Assembly: GCF_009834515.1 (NCBI RefSeq)
Contig: NZ_CP019426.1
Coordinates: 5,711,001-5,775,000, forward strand
DNA length: 64,000 nt
Direction of reading: 5' to 3'
DNA from: Pseudomonas sp. R84
GTDB lineage: Bacteria > Pseudomonadota > Gammaproteobacteria > Pseudomonadales > Pseudomonadaceae
Part shown: positions 20,939-30,990 of the stretch, piece after piece
How the letters are laid out: each line of letters begins with the position of its first letter
Position numbering within the stretch: position 1 is the first letter of the stretch
Notes under the pieces: model-generated
Told to the model about the DNA's origin: nothing
The model's input: only the letters and a program-made list of their open reading frames with translations
Database searches by the model: none
Position numbers and translations under genes: made by a program

Positions 20939-21886
20939 TTATCGGGTCACTACATCCTGCTCAAGCATCAATTCCTGCTTCCCCGCATCCAGCCGCACCA
21001 ACGCACCCATCGGCAGCGTCAGGTTCGGATCGCAATGGCCGCTGCGCCACCCTGACAACACCGGAATCCGCAACGGCTCGAAGGTCTGCTTGAGCAAGCG
21101 GTTCAGCGCTTCAATATCCACTCCCGCAACATCCCCGACCAACACGCCACGCAACTTCGCCAACTTGCCGGCCAGACGCATCTGGGTCAGCAGGCGGTCG
21201 ATGCGATACAGCGGCTCGTTGATGTCTTCGATCAGCAGAATCACCCCCTCGACATCGATTTCGTAAGGCGTACCCAACGTCGAAGCGATCATCGCCAGAT
21301 TACCGCCGAGCAAGCGTCCGTGCGCGATGCCAGGTTCGACGGTAGTCAACGGATAAGCCACCGGATGGCTCAGCACACTCCCCGCCTTCAATTGCCCGCG
21401 CAGCATGGCGAAGAACGAAGTCACCGTCGGCGGCTCTTTGTCGCCCAACAGATCGGCGTTGAGCAGTGGCCCGTGAAAGGTCACAAATCCGGCATAACGA
21501 CTGATGGCCAGATGCAGCGCAGTGATATCGCTGTAGCCGACGAAGGGCTTGGCGTTGCGGCTCAGCAGGTCGTAGTCGATGCGGTCGAGCAATCGCGGCG
21601 TGCCGTAGCCACCGCGCAGGCAAATGATCGCATCGACCTCGGGATCAGCGAACGCCGCGTGCAGGTCACGCAGGCGCACATCGTCACTGCCGGCCAGATA
21701 GCCGTCCTTTTCATAGACACCGGGAAACACCTTCAGCCCATAGCCACGGGCGCGCATCCATTGCAGCGCCTTGTCGGTGTCCAGAGTACCGGGACCGGCA
21801 GGTGCAATAACGCCGATCAGTCCCTCTGAAGGCAGTGCGGGCACGGCTCTGTGCGGACAAAGTGTGTGGGTCGGTCGAACGGTCAT
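20939..21886 (-). CDS. ldcA: LD-carboxypeptidase, S66 family
   Basis: This 315-residue cytoplasmic peptidase of murein recycling removes the terminal D-Ala from tetrapeptides. S66 blocks are GVIAPAGPGTLD, CLRGGYGTPRLLDRIDYD, the nucleophile serine in FVGYSDITALH and GRLLGGNLAMIAS (oxyanion region). The ATG at 21886 is preferred because AGGGAG lies 8 bases upstream; another ATG at 21910 is less well placed. Confidence 0.9.
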   Translation of the reverse strand: MTVRPTHTLCPHRAVPALPSEGLIGVIAPAGPGTLDTDKALQWMRARGYGLKVFPGVYEKDGYLAGSDDVRLRDLHAAFADPEVDAIICLRGGYGTPRLLDRIDYDLLSRNAKPFVGYSDITALHLAISRYAGFVTFHGPLLNADLLGDKEPPTVTSFFAMLRGQLKAGSVLSHPVAYPLTTVEPGIAHGRLLGGNLAMIASTLGTPYEIDVEGVILLIEDINEPLYRIDRLLTQMRLAGKLAKLRGVLVGDVAGVDIEALNRLLKQTFEPLRIPVLSGWRSGHCDPNLTLPMGALVRLDAGKQELMLEQDVVTR

Positions 21887-22001
21887 CCTTGGATCTCCCT
21901 GTGAAGTCATGCACACACAGTAGTCAGGAACGGCGGCAAACAGAAGAGGGTCAGGCACGCCGTGGATTGAATGAAAAATCAGCAGAGAAGGTAATCCGGG
22001 C

Positions 22002-22045
22002 AAAAAAATGCCCGCCGGGCATTAAAGCCTCGGCGGGCATTTTTT
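22002..22045 (-). terminator. Bidirectional intrinsic terminator after lipA
   Basis: A 10-bp stem AATGCCCGCC / GGCGGGCATT is bordered by A-runs on one side and T-runs on the other, so both strands have a U-tract after the hairpin. It ends the long proA-to-lipA minus-strand run, just before ldcA. Confidence 0.85.
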
Positions 22046-22059
22046 CATTCAGCGCGGGA

Positions 22060-23082
22060 TCAGGAACCCAGCAGCTCAGCCTTGACCAGCTTGGCCTGCT
22101 CGTCGGCGTGGTACGAAGAACGCACCAACGGGCCCGACGCAACGTTCTTGAAGCCCATCTTGTAACCTTCCTCGGCGAACCAGGCGAAAGTGTCCGGGTG
22201 CACGAATCGCTGCACCGGCAAGTGGCTGCGCGAAGGCTGTAGGTACTGACCGAGGGTCAGCATGTCGATGTCGTGTTCGCGCATGCGCTTCATGACTTCG
22301 ATGACTTCCTCGTCGGTCTCGCCCAGCCCCAGCATCAGGCCGGATTTGGTCGGAATGTGCGGCATCATCTGCTTGAAGCGCTGCAGCAGGGTCAGCGACC
22401 ACTGGTAATCCGAACCCGGACGCGCAGCCTTGTACAGGCGCGGCACGGTTTCCAGGTTGTGGTTGAACACATCCGGCGGCTCGGCTGCGGTGATTTCCAG
22501 GGCAACATCCATGCGACCACGGTAGTCCGGAACCAGAGTTTCCAGCTGCACGTTCGGCGACAGTTTGCGGATTTCGCGGATGCAATCGGCAAAGTGCTGG
22601 GCACCGCCGTCACGCAGGTCGTCGCGGTCAACCGAAGTGATCACCACGTACTTGAGCTTGAGGTCGGCAATGGCGATGGCCAGGCTTTCCGGCTCGTTGA
22701 CGTCCAGTGGCTTCGGACGACCGTGGCCAACGTCGCAGAACGGGCAGCGACGGGTGCAGATGTCACCCATGATCATGAAGGTCGCGGTGCCGCCGGAGAA
22801 GCACTCGCCGAGGTTCGGGCAGGACGCTTCTTCGCAAACGCTGTGCAGCTTGTGCTTGCGCAGCAGGCTCTTGATCCGGTCGACTTCCGGCGAAACCGGG
22901 ATGCGGACGCGAATCCAGTCAGGCTTTTTCGGCAGCTCGGTGGTCGGAATGATCTTTACCGGGATGCGTGCAACCTTCTCGGCGCCGCGCAGCTTGACGC
23001 CGGCTTCTACCTTGGGACGCGGGGCCGGGCGCTCGGTCACGTCGAGCGTCGGGATCATGGTTTGCACTGCATCAGTAGTCAT
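22060..23082 (-). CDS. lipA: Lipoyl synthase
   Basis: This 340-residue radical-SAM enzyme inserts two sulfurs into protein-bound octanoyl groups. It has the auxiliary cluster cysteines ([12 protein letters not shown]) and the SAM cluster CTRRCPFC, followed by the GHGRPKPLD block and the C-terminal RSSYHAD. The start lies 1-2 bases after the lipB stop, so translation is probably coupled. Together with lipB it supplies lipoate for PDH, OGDH and the glycine cleavage system. Confidence 0.98.
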   Translation of the reverse strand: MTTDAVQTMIPTLDVTERPAPRPKVEAGVKLRGAEKVARIPVKIIPTTELPKKPDWIRVRIPVSPEVDRIKSLLRKHKLHSVCEEASCPNLGECFSGGTATFMIMGDICTRRCPFCDVGHGRPKPLDVNEPESLAIAIADLKLKYVVITSVDRDDLRDGGAQHFADCIREIRKLSPNVQLETLVPDYRGRMDVALEITAAEPPDVFNHNLETVPRLYKAARPGSDYQWSLTLLQRFKQMMPHIPTKSGLMLGLGETDEEVIEVMKRMREHDIDMLTLGQYLQPSRSHLPVQRFVHPDTFAWFAEEGYKMGFKNVASGPLVRSSYHADEQAKLVKAELLGS

Positions 23083-23083
23083 A

Positions 23084-23731
23084 TCAGTCGATTCCGCCCG
23101 TCAGGGTCGTCTGCTCAGCATAGTCGAGGTGTTTGACGAGCTGCGCGCGCAGCCGGGCACTTACCTCGGCAAATTCAATCGATCCTGCGTGATCGCTCAG
23201 CTGGGTCATCGCCAGCCCGGCATAGCCGCAGGGATTAATCCGTCGAAACGGTTCCAGGTTCATATCCACGTTCAGGGCCAGGCCATGAAAGGAACAACCG
23301 TGGCGAATCCGCAAACCCAGAGAAGCGATTTTCGCTCCATCGACATAGACGCCGGGAGCATCTGGCTTGGCTGCAGCGGTTACGCCGTAGCTGGCCAGCA
23401 GTTCAATCAGGCAAAGCTCCATGCGGCTGACCAGATCACGCACGCCGAAACCCCGCTTGCGCACATCCAGCAGCAGATAGGCCACCAACTGGCCGGGACC
23501 ATGATAAGTCACCTGCCCGCCGCGATCGACCTGCACCACCGGGATATCGCCCGGCAGCAACAGGTGTTCGGCCTTGCCGGCCTGGCCCTGAGTGAACACC
23601 GGTGGGTGCTCGACGAGCCAGATTTCGTCGGCGGCATCGCTGCCGCGTTCGTTGGTGAAGCGCTGCATGGCATGCCAGACCGGCTCGTAGGCCATCTGGC
23701 CGAGCTCACGAAAGCCCAGCGTGCCCGGCAT
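23084..23731 (-). CDS. lipB: Octanoyl-[ACP]:protein N-octanoyltransferase
   Basis: This 215-residue enzyme moves octanoate from ACP to target lysines. Signatures are [16 protein letters not shown], the catalytic lysine in [11 protein letters not shown] and the catalytic cysteine in INPCGYAGL. The ATG at 23731 overlaps the ybeD stop (TGATG). A GTG one codon upstream is the alternative start. Confidence 0.97.
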   Translation of the reverse strand: MPGTLGFRELGQMAYEPVWHAMQRFTNERGSDAADEIWLVEHPPVFTQGQAGKAEHLLLPGDIPVVQVDRGGQVTYHGPGQLVAYLLLDVRKRGFGVRDLVSRMELCLIELLASYGVTAAAKPDAPGVYVDGAKIASLGLRIRHGCSFHGLALNVDMNLEPFRRINPCGYAGLAMTQLSDHAGSIEFAEVSARLRAQLVKHLDYAEQTTLTGGID

Positions 23732-24006
23732 CACAACACCATATGCACGAAGCCGGTCGCCCGCAGTTCGCTGTTGATGTTGTACAGCTGATCCTGGTCG
23801 GTCGCGACGATGTGCAACTGAATGGTGGTGTACTTGCCGTTGGTACTTTGACGCTCGTCGATGCGCTCATCATTGATGGTCGCATGTTTTTTGACGATGT
23901 CGATGATCTTGTCTTTGTTGCCCACACCGGTATCGCTGATCACCTTAACGGGATAATCCGTGACAGGGAATTCGATCTTTGGCGCCTTTACTTCGGTATC
24001 GGTCAT
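23731..24006 (-). CDS. ybeD: YbeD/DUF493 family protein
   Basis: This 91-residue ferredoxin-like-fold protein resembles ACT regulatory domains ([37 protein letters not shown]). It lies between dacC and lipB as in most gammaproteobacteria, and has a presumed regulatory role in lipoate or D-Ala metabolism that is not established. The ATG at 24006 is used since upstream codons lack coding character. Confidence 0.9.
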   Translation of the reverse strand: MTDTEVKAPKIEFPVTDYPVKVISDTGVGNKDKIIDIVKKHATINDERIDERQSTNGKYTTIQLHIVATDQDQLYNINSELRATGFVHMVL

Positions 24007-24043
24007 GGCGTAACGGCCTCTTGAGCGCAAGCCGTGATAACGC

Positions 24044-24078
24044 GCATGGCCCCGCACCGGATCGGGGCGGGGCCATGC
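24044..24078 (-). terminator. Stem-loop between dacC and ybeD
   Basis: A perfect 11-bp stem GCATGGCCCCG / CGGGGCCATGC with a 13-nt loop and no T-tract. It probably gives partial termination or mRNA stability within the minus-strand gene run. Confidence 0.5.
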
Positions 24079-24091
24079 AGGTCAACACAAA

Positions 24092-25249
24092 TCAGTTGAA
24101 CAAGCCGTAGAAGAATAGACGGATGCTATCCCACATGCGGCGGAAGATACCACCCTCCTCGACGCCATCCAGAGCGATCAGGTCAGCGCTGTGCACGACC
24201 TTGTCTTCCAGTTTGACTTCGACTTTACCGATCACGTCGCCCTTGGCGATTGGCGCGGTCAGTTGCGGGTTCATGGTCATGCTCGCAGCAAGCTTCTTCA
24301 GCTGGCCTTTTGGCAGGGTCATGGTCAGGTCTTCAGCCAGGCCGGCCTTGACTTGATTGGTGGTGCCTTTCCACACCGGGGCCTGAGCCAGTTCGGTGCC
24401 CTTCTGATAGAAGGTCTGGGTTTCGAAGAAGCGGAAACCGTAGGTCAGCAGCTTCTGGGTTTCAGCGGCACGAGCCACTTCGCTGTTGGTGCCGAACACC
24501 ACGGCGATCAGACGCTGACCATCACGTACTGCCGAAGACACCATGCAGTAGCCGGCTTCGTCGGTGTGACCGGTTTTCAGACCGTCAACGGTCTTGTCGC
24601 GCCACAGCAGCAGGTTGCGGTTAGGCTGTTTGATGCCGTTCCAGAAGAACTCTTTCTGCGAGTAGATCGCGTAGTGAGCCGGATCTTCATGGATGATCGC
24701 ACGGGCCAGGATCGCCATGTCGTGAGCCGACGAGTAGTGCTCAGGGTTTGGCAGACCGGTCGGGTTCATGAAGTGGGAATTGGTCATGCCCAGATCAGTC
24801 ACAGTCTTGTTCATCAGGTCGGCAAATGCATCTTCGCTGCCGGCGATGTGCTCGGACAGCGCCACGCTGGCGTCGTTGCCGGACTGGATGATGATGCCGT
24901 GCAGCAGGTCGCTGACAGTCACCTGCGAGCCGACTTTGATGAACATCCGCGAACCGCCGGTACGCCAGGCGTTTTCGCTGACGGTCACCGGATCGTTTTC
25001 ACCGATCTGGCCACGACGGATTTCCAGGGTCGCGATGTACGCGGTCATCAGCTTGGTCAGGCTGGCCGGTGGCAGACGCTGGTCGCCATTGTTCTCGACC
25101 AGCACGTTGCCGCTGCTGGCATCCATCAGAACGTAGGCTTTGGCGGCCAGTTGCGGTGGCGACGGCATCATCTCGGCCGCGAAGGCGGCTGGCGAGAGGA
25201 GCAGCGGGACTAGCAGACACAGGCGTTTGGCAAAGGTGGTGATGTTCAT
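24092..25249 (-). CDS. dacC: D-alanyl-D-alanine carboxypeptidase (PBP5/6 type)
   Basis: This 385-residue periplasmic DD-carboxypeptidase trims pentapeptide stems. Signal peptide about 1-24; active-site motifs are SLTK (LPPASLTKLMTAY), SGN (QSGNDASVAL) and KTG (GLKTGHTDEAG). A PBP5 C-terminal beta domain and a terminal amphipathic membrane anchor (IRLFFYGLF) follow. It belongs to the mrdA-rodA-sltB1-rlpA-dacC cell-shape cluster; P. aeruginosa names the orthologue dacC. Confidence 0.96.
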   Translation of the reverse strand: MNITTFAKRLCLLVPLLLSPAAFAAEMMPSPPQLAAKAYVLMDASSGNVLVENNGDQRLPPASLTKLMTAYIATLEIRRGQIGENDPVTVSENAWRTGGSRMFIKVGSQVTVSDLLHGIIIQSGNDASVALSEHIAGSEDAFADLMNKTVTDLGMTNSHFMNPTGLPNPEHYSSAHDMAILARAIIHEDPAHYAIYSQKEFFWNGIKQPNRNLLLWRDKTVDGLKTGHTDEAGYCMVSSAVRDGQRLIAVVFGTNSEVARAAETQKLLTYGFRFFETQTFYQKGTELAQAPVWKGTTNQVKAGLAEDLTMTLPKGQLKKLAASMTMNPQLTAPIAKGDVIGKVEVKLEDKVVHSADLIALDGVEEGGIFRRMWDSIRLFFYGLFN

Positions 25250-25434
25250 CCGTCTCTCGAAATCGCTAATGGAAACTGTCCTTGCGGACAAAATTTAATC
25301 AGATGACTTTCTAACGAGCCATCGCGTGTTCAGTTGCTCACTCCAGTCACCCTTGCCGGGCTTTTGTTCTTCGACGAGCCAACAACCTGATTCGCCCCCC
25401 AATCGCTGGCGAATCGTCAATCAAGTTCTACGTA

Positions 25435-26445
25435 TTACTCGGTAACCACACTTGGCGAACCAAGGTTGGCCAGGCGCACGCTGTTCTGCACTTGGGCAAT
25501 TTCACCCGGCGAGCCGATCGGCCCCAGGCGAACCCGGTGCAGGGTCTGCTGATTGCGCACGATCGAGCTGATGAACACCGGAGCGCTCACCATCCCGCTG
25601 AGCTTCGACCTCAGGAGTTCTGCAGCGTCCGGGTTGGCGAACGCGCCCACCTGCAGATACTGGCCAGTTGCTGTTGCAGAAGCGTTTTTTTTTGCACTCA
25701 TCGGCACGGGGACGGTGTCAGAGGCATGTTGCTGCGGTGGCGGCGTCCACTGCTCGACGGTGCCGGCCGAGGCCGTGATCACCGGCGCGCTGTTCTGCGC
25801 GACCTGCGGCTCGTTGAGCATCAACGGTGCCGGACGGCCCTTGGCTGCCCAGTATTGCTGCGGATCGATGCCTTCAACCTTGACGCGCGCGGTGCCGGTT
25901 TCGGCGTAACCGAGTTTTTTCGCGGCGGCGTAGGACAAGTCGATGATGCGATCGGAATAGAACGGCCCACGGTCGTTGACGCGCAGGATCACTGTGCGGT
26001 TGTTGTCCAGGTTGGTCACCCGAACGTAACTTGGCAGTGGCAATGTCTTGTGGGCGGCACTCATGCCGTACAGGTCGTAAACCTCGCCATTGGCGGTGTT
26101 CTGACCGTGAAACTTGGTGCCATACCAGGACGCCGTGCCGGAGGCGACGTACGTCTTGGATTCCTGCAACGGGAAGTAGGTTTTGCCCAATACGGTGTAC
26201 GGGTTGGCCTTGTACGGACCGGTGTGCAGGGTCGGCGTGGCATCGGGGATGCGCGACACGTCAACGTCCCACCACGGCGCGCCGTCTTTGTGCGCGCGAT
26301 TGATGTCCAGGCCAGGCTGCGCCCGCACGGCGGTATTGGAGGTTTTCGGCGTCGGGGAACGGCTGGTCGTGCAGCTGGCGACCAATACCGCCAACGCAGC
26401 GAATGCCACCAGCTTCAGGGGTTTATTGTTAGGCAATGCCCGCAT
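25435..26445 (-). CDS. rlpA: Septal lytic transglycosylase RlpA
   Basis: This 336-residue lipoprotein has lipobox LVASC (Cys25), a double-psi beta-barrel catalytic domain (ASGTASWYGTKFHGQNTANG through RVNDRGPFYSDRIIDLSYAAA) and a C-terminal SPOR domain (about 262-336, ending RLANLGSPSVVTE). In P. aeruginosa RlpA cleaves denuded glycan strands at the septum and pole. Its ATG overlaps the sltB1 stop by one base (TAATG). Confidence 0.96.
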   Translation of the reverse strand: MRALPNNKPLKLVAFAALAVLVASCTTSRSPTPKTSNTAVRAQPGLDINRAHKDGAPWWDVDVSRIPDATPTLHTGPYKANPYTVLGKTYFPLQESKTYVASGTASWYGTKFHGQNTANGEVYDLYGMSAAHKTLPLPSYVRVTNLDNNRTVILRVNDRGPFYSDRIIDLSYAAAKKLGYAETGTARVKVEGIDPQQYWAAKGRPAPLMLNEPQVAQNSAPVITASAGTVEQWTPPPQQHASDTVPVPMSAKKNASATATGQYLQVGAFANPDAAELLRSKLSGMVSAPVFISSIVRNQQTLHRVRLGPIGSPGEIAQVQNSVRLANLGSPSVVTE

Positions 26446-27455
26446 TACTTGACGCCCCGTGCTTGTACCAGCTGTTCAGACAGTTGATGTACGGCCATGG
26501 CGTACATCACGCTGCGGTTATAACGCGTGATCGCGTAGAAATTCTTCAGGCCCATCCAGTATTCAGGGCCGTTGTCGCCTTCGAGGCGAAATGCAGTAAC
26601 CGGCATATCATCGCGCAGCGCATCATGACTTGACCAGCCCAGCACTCGCAACTCTCCAACGGTTTTCGTCGGTTCGATGCCGGTGGTCAGGCCTTCATCG
26701 ACCTGCTCGCCACGGACATCGGCGCGGCTGACCACAGGCTCACCCGCGACCCAGCCGTGACGCTTGAAATAGCTCGCGACGCTGCCGATCGCATCATCCG
26801 GGTTGTTCCAGATATTGATGTGGCCGTCACCGTCGAAATCCACCGCGTACGCGCGAAAGCTGCTCGGCATGAACTGCGGCAGGCCCATGGCCCCGGCGTA
26901 CGAGCCTTTGAGGGTCAGTGGATCGACCTGTTCTTCGCGCGCCAGCAGCAGGAACTCACGCAGTTCCTTGCGGAAAAATTCGGCACGGGGAGGATAGTCG
27001 AAACCGAGCGTCGACAAGGCATCGATCACCCGGTAATTACCGGTATTACGTCCGAAAAAGGTTTCAACACCGATGATCGACACGATCACTTGTGCCGGTA
27101 CGCCGTATTCCTGCTCGGCACGGGCCAGCGTCGCCTCGTGCTGACGCCAGAAATCCACACCACGGGCGATACGCGCGTCGGTGATGAACATCGGACGGTA
27201 TTCTTTCCACTGCTTGACGCGCTCTGCAGGTCTGGAAATGGCGTCGAGAATCGCCTGTTTGCGCTGAGCCTCGCGGAACACCGCCATCAATTGCTCACCG
27301 GCGAAACCGTAGTCGCGGGTCATTTCACCGACGAACTCGGCCACCTGAGGCGAGCCTTCGTATTCGCCGGCCAGCGCTTCCTGCACACCGCCAAGGAGGC
27401 CCATCAGGCCTACCACTGGCGCGCATCGAGTCGCCCAGCCACGCATTACTTGCAT
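26445..27455 (-). CDS. sltB1: MltB-family lytic transglycosylase (SltB1-like)
   Basis: This 336-residue enzyme has an N-terminal export signal (CAPVVGLMGLLGGVQEALA) without a convincing lipobox, and an SLT_2 domain with catalytic Glu in SIIGVETFFGRNTG. GAMGLPQFMPSSFRAYAVDF is the conserved substrate-groove block. Start at 27455 follows AAGGTG; an ATG three codons on is also possible. It works with rodA/mrdA neighbours in sidewall growth. Confidence 0.93.
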   Translation of the reverse strand: MQVMRGWATRCAPVVGLMGLLGGVQEALAGEYEGSPQVAEFVGEMTRDYGFAGEQLMAVFREAQRKQAILDAISRPAERVKQWKEYRPMFITDARIARGVDFWRQHEATLARAEQEYGVPAQVIVSIIGVETFFGRNTGNYRVIDALSTLGFDYPPRAEFFRKELREFLLLAREEQVDPLTLKGSYAGAMGLPQFMPSSFRAYAVDFDGDGHINIWNNPDDAIGSVASYFKRHGWVAGEPVVSRADVRGEQVDEGLTTGIEPTKTVGELRVLGWSSHDALRDDMPVTAFRLEGDNGPEYWMGLKNFYAITRYNRSVMYAMAVHQLSEQLVQARGVK

Positions 27456-27472
27456 TGCACTCTTCACCTTAT

Positions 27473-28615
27473 TCAAACCTGTGCGATCCACTTGCGATGG
27501 GTATGGATCGACATCAAAACCCCAAACGCTGACAGCAGCGTCACCAGCGAAGTTCCGCCGTAGCTAATGAACGGCAACGGCACCCCTACGACCGGCAACA
27601 GGCCACTGACCATACCGATGTTGACGAAAACGTAAACAAAAAACGTCATGGTCAACGCACCGGCGAGCAATTTGCCGAATAGCGTTTGCGCCTGAGCGGT
27701 GATCACCAGCCCCCGGCCAATCAACAATAGATAGATCAGCAGCAGCGCGCAGATGCCCACCAGACCGAATTCTTCGCCGAGTACAGCGATGATGAAGTCG
27801 GTATGGCTTTCCGGCAGGAAGTCCAGGTGTGACTGGGTGCCGAGCAGCCAGCCCTTGCCGAACACGCCGCCGGAACCGATCGCGGCCTTCGACTGAATGA
27901 TGTTCCAGCCGGTACCGAGCGGATCGCTTTCCGGGTCGAGGAAGGTCAGGATTCGCTGCTTCTGGTAGTCGTGCATGATGAAAAACCACATCGCCACCGA
28001 CACCGGAATCGCGGCGGCCAGCACGCTGAGAATCCAGCGCCAGCGCAGCCCGCCCATGAACAAGACGAATGCACCGCCCGCCAGAATCAGCAGCGAAGTG
28101 CCCAGATCGGGCTGGCGCACGATCAGCGCGAACGGCACGCCGATCAGCATCAGGCTGATGCCGACATGCTTGAGTTGCGGCGGCAACGTGCGCTTGGACA
28201 GATACCAGGCGATGGTCGCCGGCATCAGGATCTTCATGAACTCCGAGGGCTGAAAGCGGATTACCCCGGGGATGTTGATCCAGCGCGTCGCACCCATGGC
28301 GTTGTGGCCCATGATGTCCACCACCAACAGCAGCACCACGCCGATCACATAGCCGAGCGGCACCCAACGCGCCATGAAACGCGGCTCGAACTGGGCGATG
28401 ATGATCATCGAGACCAGACCGATACCGAACGAAGTGGCCTGTTTGGCCAGCAGGTCCCAGCTTTTGCCGCTGGCGGAATACAGCACAAACAGACTGCCGG
28501 CGGCGAGGATCAGCAGCAGGATCAACAAGGGACCATCGATATGCAGTCTTTGCAGCAACGTCGCGCGGCGACGCATCACATCCTCACTGGAGAGCATGCG
28601 ATCAAAGTTATTCAT
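27473..28615 (-). CDS. rodA: Peptidoglycan glycosyltransferase RodA
   Basis: This 380-residue SEDS membrane protein (about 10 helices) is the lipid II polymerase of the elongasome and the partner of PBP2. Signature text includes RWINIPGVIRFQPSEFMKI and the C-terminal GVPLPFISYGGTSLVTLL. The ATG at 28615 overlaps the mrdA stop by 8 bases, consistent with coupled synthesis of the two partners. Confidence 0.97.
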   Translation of the reverse strand: MNNFDRMLSSEDVMRRRATLLQRLHIDGPLLILLLILAAGSLFVLYSASGKSWDLLAKQATSFGIGLVSMIIIAQFEPRFMARWVPLGYVIGVVLLLVVDIMGHNAMGATRWINIPGVIRFQPSEFMKILMPATIAWYLSKRTLPPQLKHVGISLMLIGVPFALIVRQPDLGTSLLILAGGAFVLFMGGLRWRWILSVLAAAIPVSVAMWFFIMHDYQKQRILTFLDPESDPLGTGWNIIQSKAAIGSGGVFGKGWLLGTQSHLDFLPESHTDFIIAVLGEEFGLVGICALLLIYLLLIGRGLVITAQAQTLFGKLLAGALTMTFFVYVFVNIGMVSGLLPVVGVPLPFISYGGTSLVTLLSAFGVLMSIHTHRKWIAQV

Positions 28616-30503
28616 CACGGGCCGTAGCCTCCGCACTGATTGGGCTGGCGTATTCGGCCTTCAAACGTCCGTCCTGATCGAGCAGCCAGGCGTCCATGAC
28701 CTGACGCACCACTGGCGCCGCGACGCCGGAGCCGGACTCACCGTTCTCGACCATCACCGAAACAACAATTTTCGGGTCATCGGCCGGGGCAAAGCCGACG
28801 AACAAGGCGTGGTCACGGTGGCGCTCCTGAACCTTGGAACGGTCGTACTTCTCACCCTGCTTGATTGCCACGACCTGAGCCGTACCCGATTTGCCAGCAA
28901 TCCGGTATTGCGCACCGATAGCGGCTTTACGCGCAGTACCGCGCGCACCGTGCATCACCTGCTGCATGCCGTGGTTGACCTTGTTCCAGTCGGACGGATC
29001 GCGCAGGACAATGTCCGGCATCGGATTCTCGTCAACCGGCTTCACCCCTTCGAGGGATTTGGCCAGGTGCGGACGATTCCAGATGCCTTTGTTGGCGACC
29101 AGCGCGGTGGCCTGGGCCAGTTGCAGCGGCGTTGATTGCATGTAGCCCTGGCCGATCCCGAGAATCAGGGTTTCGCCCGGGAACCACGCCTGTTTACGCG
29201 TCGCCCGCTTCCATTCGCGGGACGGCATCAGGCCGGGGGATTCTTCGAACATGTCCAGCGAGACCTTCTGGCCGATGCCGAACTTGTTCATATAAGTCGA
29301 CAATCGATCAATGCCGAGCTTGTGCGCCAGGTCATAGAAGTAGGTGTCGTTGGAACGCATGATCGCCGTATCGAGGTCGACGAAGCCGTCACCGGTGCGG
29401 TTCCAGTTACGGTATTTGTGATCGTAGTTGGGCAGCATGTAGTAGCCCGGGTCGAACACTCGACTGGACGCGGTCACCACACCGGAATCGAGACCGGCAA
29501 TCGCCACCGCCGGTTTGATCGTCGAACCCGGCGGATACAGACCGCGCAATACACGGTTGAACAACGGCCGGTCGATCGAATCACGCAACTCGGCATACGC
29601 CTTGAAGCTGATCCCGGTGACGAACAGGTTCGGGTCGAAACTCGGCTGGCTGACCATCGCCAACACTTCGCCGGTCTTCGGGTCCAGCGCAACCACCGCA
29701 CCACGGCGCCCGCCCAATGCCGCCTCGGCGGCTTCCTGCAATTTGATGTCCAGACTGAGGACGATGTCCTTGCCGGGAATCGGATCGGTGCGCTTGAGCA
29801 CACGCAGCACGCGGCCACGGGCGTTGGTCTCGACTTCTTCGTAACCGACCTGACCGTGCAATTCCGGCTCGTAGAAACGCTCGATGCCGGTTTTGCCGAT
29901 GTGGTGGGTGCCGCTGTAGTTGACCGGATCGAGGCTCTTCAGCTCTTTCTCGTTGATCCGCCCCATGTAACCGACCGAGTGCGCAAAATGCGCGCCCTGC
30001 GGATAGTGACGAACCAGCTGCGCGACCACTTCCACGCCCGGCAGGCGGAACTGGTTGACCGCGATGCGGGCGATCTGCTCTTCGCTCAGCTCGAACAGGA
30101 TCGGCACCGGCTCGAATGGCCGGCGCCCCTGACGCATGCGCTTCTCGAAAATCACCCGGTCCTCGGGCGTCAGCTCCAGCACTTCGACGATGACGTCGAG
30201 CACTTGCTGCCAGTCGCCGGAGCGCTCGCGGGTCATGCTCAGGCTGAAGCTCGGACGGTTGTCCGCCACCACCACGCCATTACGGTCGAAAATCAGCCCG
30301 CGCGTCGGCGGAATCGGCTGCACGTGAACGCGGTTGTTTTCCGAGAGCGTCGAGTGGTACTCGTACTGGATCACCTGCAAGTAATACAGCCGCGCGATCA
30401 GCACACCGATCAACAGCATGATCGCAATGGCCCCGAACACGACGCGGCTACGCACCAGGCGTGCGTCCTTTTCGTGGTCCTTGATGCGGATCGGCTGAGA
30501 CAT
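28608..30503 (-). CDS. mrdA: Penicillin-binding protein 2
   Basis: This 631-residue class B PBP is the DD-transpeptidase for cell elongation. One N-terminal membrane helix (about 20-42) precedes a dimerisation domain and the transpeptidase with STIK (YPPGSTIKPAVA), SND (MRSNDTYFYDL) and KSGTAQ. The ATG at 30503 places the membrane helix correctly. It lies 10 bp after rlmH. Confidence 0.97.
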   Translation of the reverse strand: MSQPIRIKDHEKDARLVRSRVVFGAIAIMLLIGVLIARLYYLQVIQYEYHSTLSENNRVHVQPIPPTRGLIFDRNGVVVADNRPSFSLSMTRERSGDWQQVLDVIVEVLELTPEDRVIFEKRMRQGRRPFEPVPILFELSEEQIARIAVNQFRLPGVEVVAQLVRHYPQGAHFAHSVGYMGRINEKELKSLDPVNYSGTHHIGKTGIERFYEPELHGQVGYEEVETNARGRVLRVLKRTDPIPGKDIVLSLDIKLQEAAEAALGGRRGAVVALDPKTGEVLAMVSQPSFDPNLFVTGISFKAYAELRDSIDRPLFNRVLRGLYPPGSTIKPAVAIAGLDSGVVTASSRVFDPGYYMLPNYDHKYRNWNRTGDGFVDLDTAIMRSNDTYFYDLAHKLGIDRLSTYMNKFGIGQKVSLDMFEESPGLMPSREWKRATRKQAWFPGETLILGIGQGYMQSTPLQLAQATALVANKGIWNRPHLAKSLEGVKPVDENPMPDIVLRDPSDWNKVNHGMQQVMHGARGTARKAAIGAQYRIAGKSGTAQVVAIKQGEKYDRSKVQERHRDHALFVGFAPADDPKIVVSVMVENGESGSGVAAPVVRQVMDAWLLDQDGRLKAEYASPISAEATARDE

Positions 30504-30513
30504 GAGGGCTGGA

Positions 30514-30981
30514 TTACTTGTGGTAAGGGTGACCGGACAACACGGTCCAGGCACGATACAACTGTTCGCCGATCAGGATCCGCACCAGCGGGTGCGGCAA
30601 CGTCAGCGGCGACAACGACCAGCGCTGGTCGGCACGGGCACAGACTTCCGGCGCCAGCCCTTCCGGGCCACCGACCATGAAATTGACCGTGCGCGAATCC
30701 AGCCGCCAACGGTCGAGTTCGACCGCCAGCTTCTCGGTGCTCCAGGGTTTGCCGTGGACTTCCAGCGTGACGATCCGCTCGTTCGGCCCGACCTTGGCCA
30801 ACATGGCTTCGCCTTCCTGGCGGATGAAACGGGCCACGTCGGCATTCTTGCCACGGGTATTGAGCGGTATTTCCACCAGTTCCAGCGCCAGCTCGGACGG
30901 AAGACGCTTGGCATATTCATGCCAGCCTTCTTCCACCCATTTGGGCATGCGTGAACCGACGGCGATCAGGCGCAGTCGCAC
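30514..30981 (-). CDS. rlmH: 23S rRNA pseudouridine-1915 N3-methyltransferase
   Basis: This 155-residue SPOUT methyltransferase acts on assembled 70S ribosomes. The knot region [13 protein letters not shown] and C-terminal [18 protein letters not shown] are family hallmarks. It starts 9 bases after the rsfS stop; rsfS-rlmH is a conserved pair linking ribosome silencing and 70S modification. Confidence 0.98.
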   Translation of the reverse strand: MRLRLIAVGSRMPKWVEEGWHEYAKRLPSELALELVEIPLNTRGKNADVARFIRQEGEAMLAKVGPNERIVTLEVHGKPWSTEKLAVELDRWRLDSRTVNFMVGGPEGLAPEVCARADQRWSLSPLTLPHPLVRILIGEQLYRAWTVLSGHPYHK

Positions 30982-30990
30982 AGCAATCCC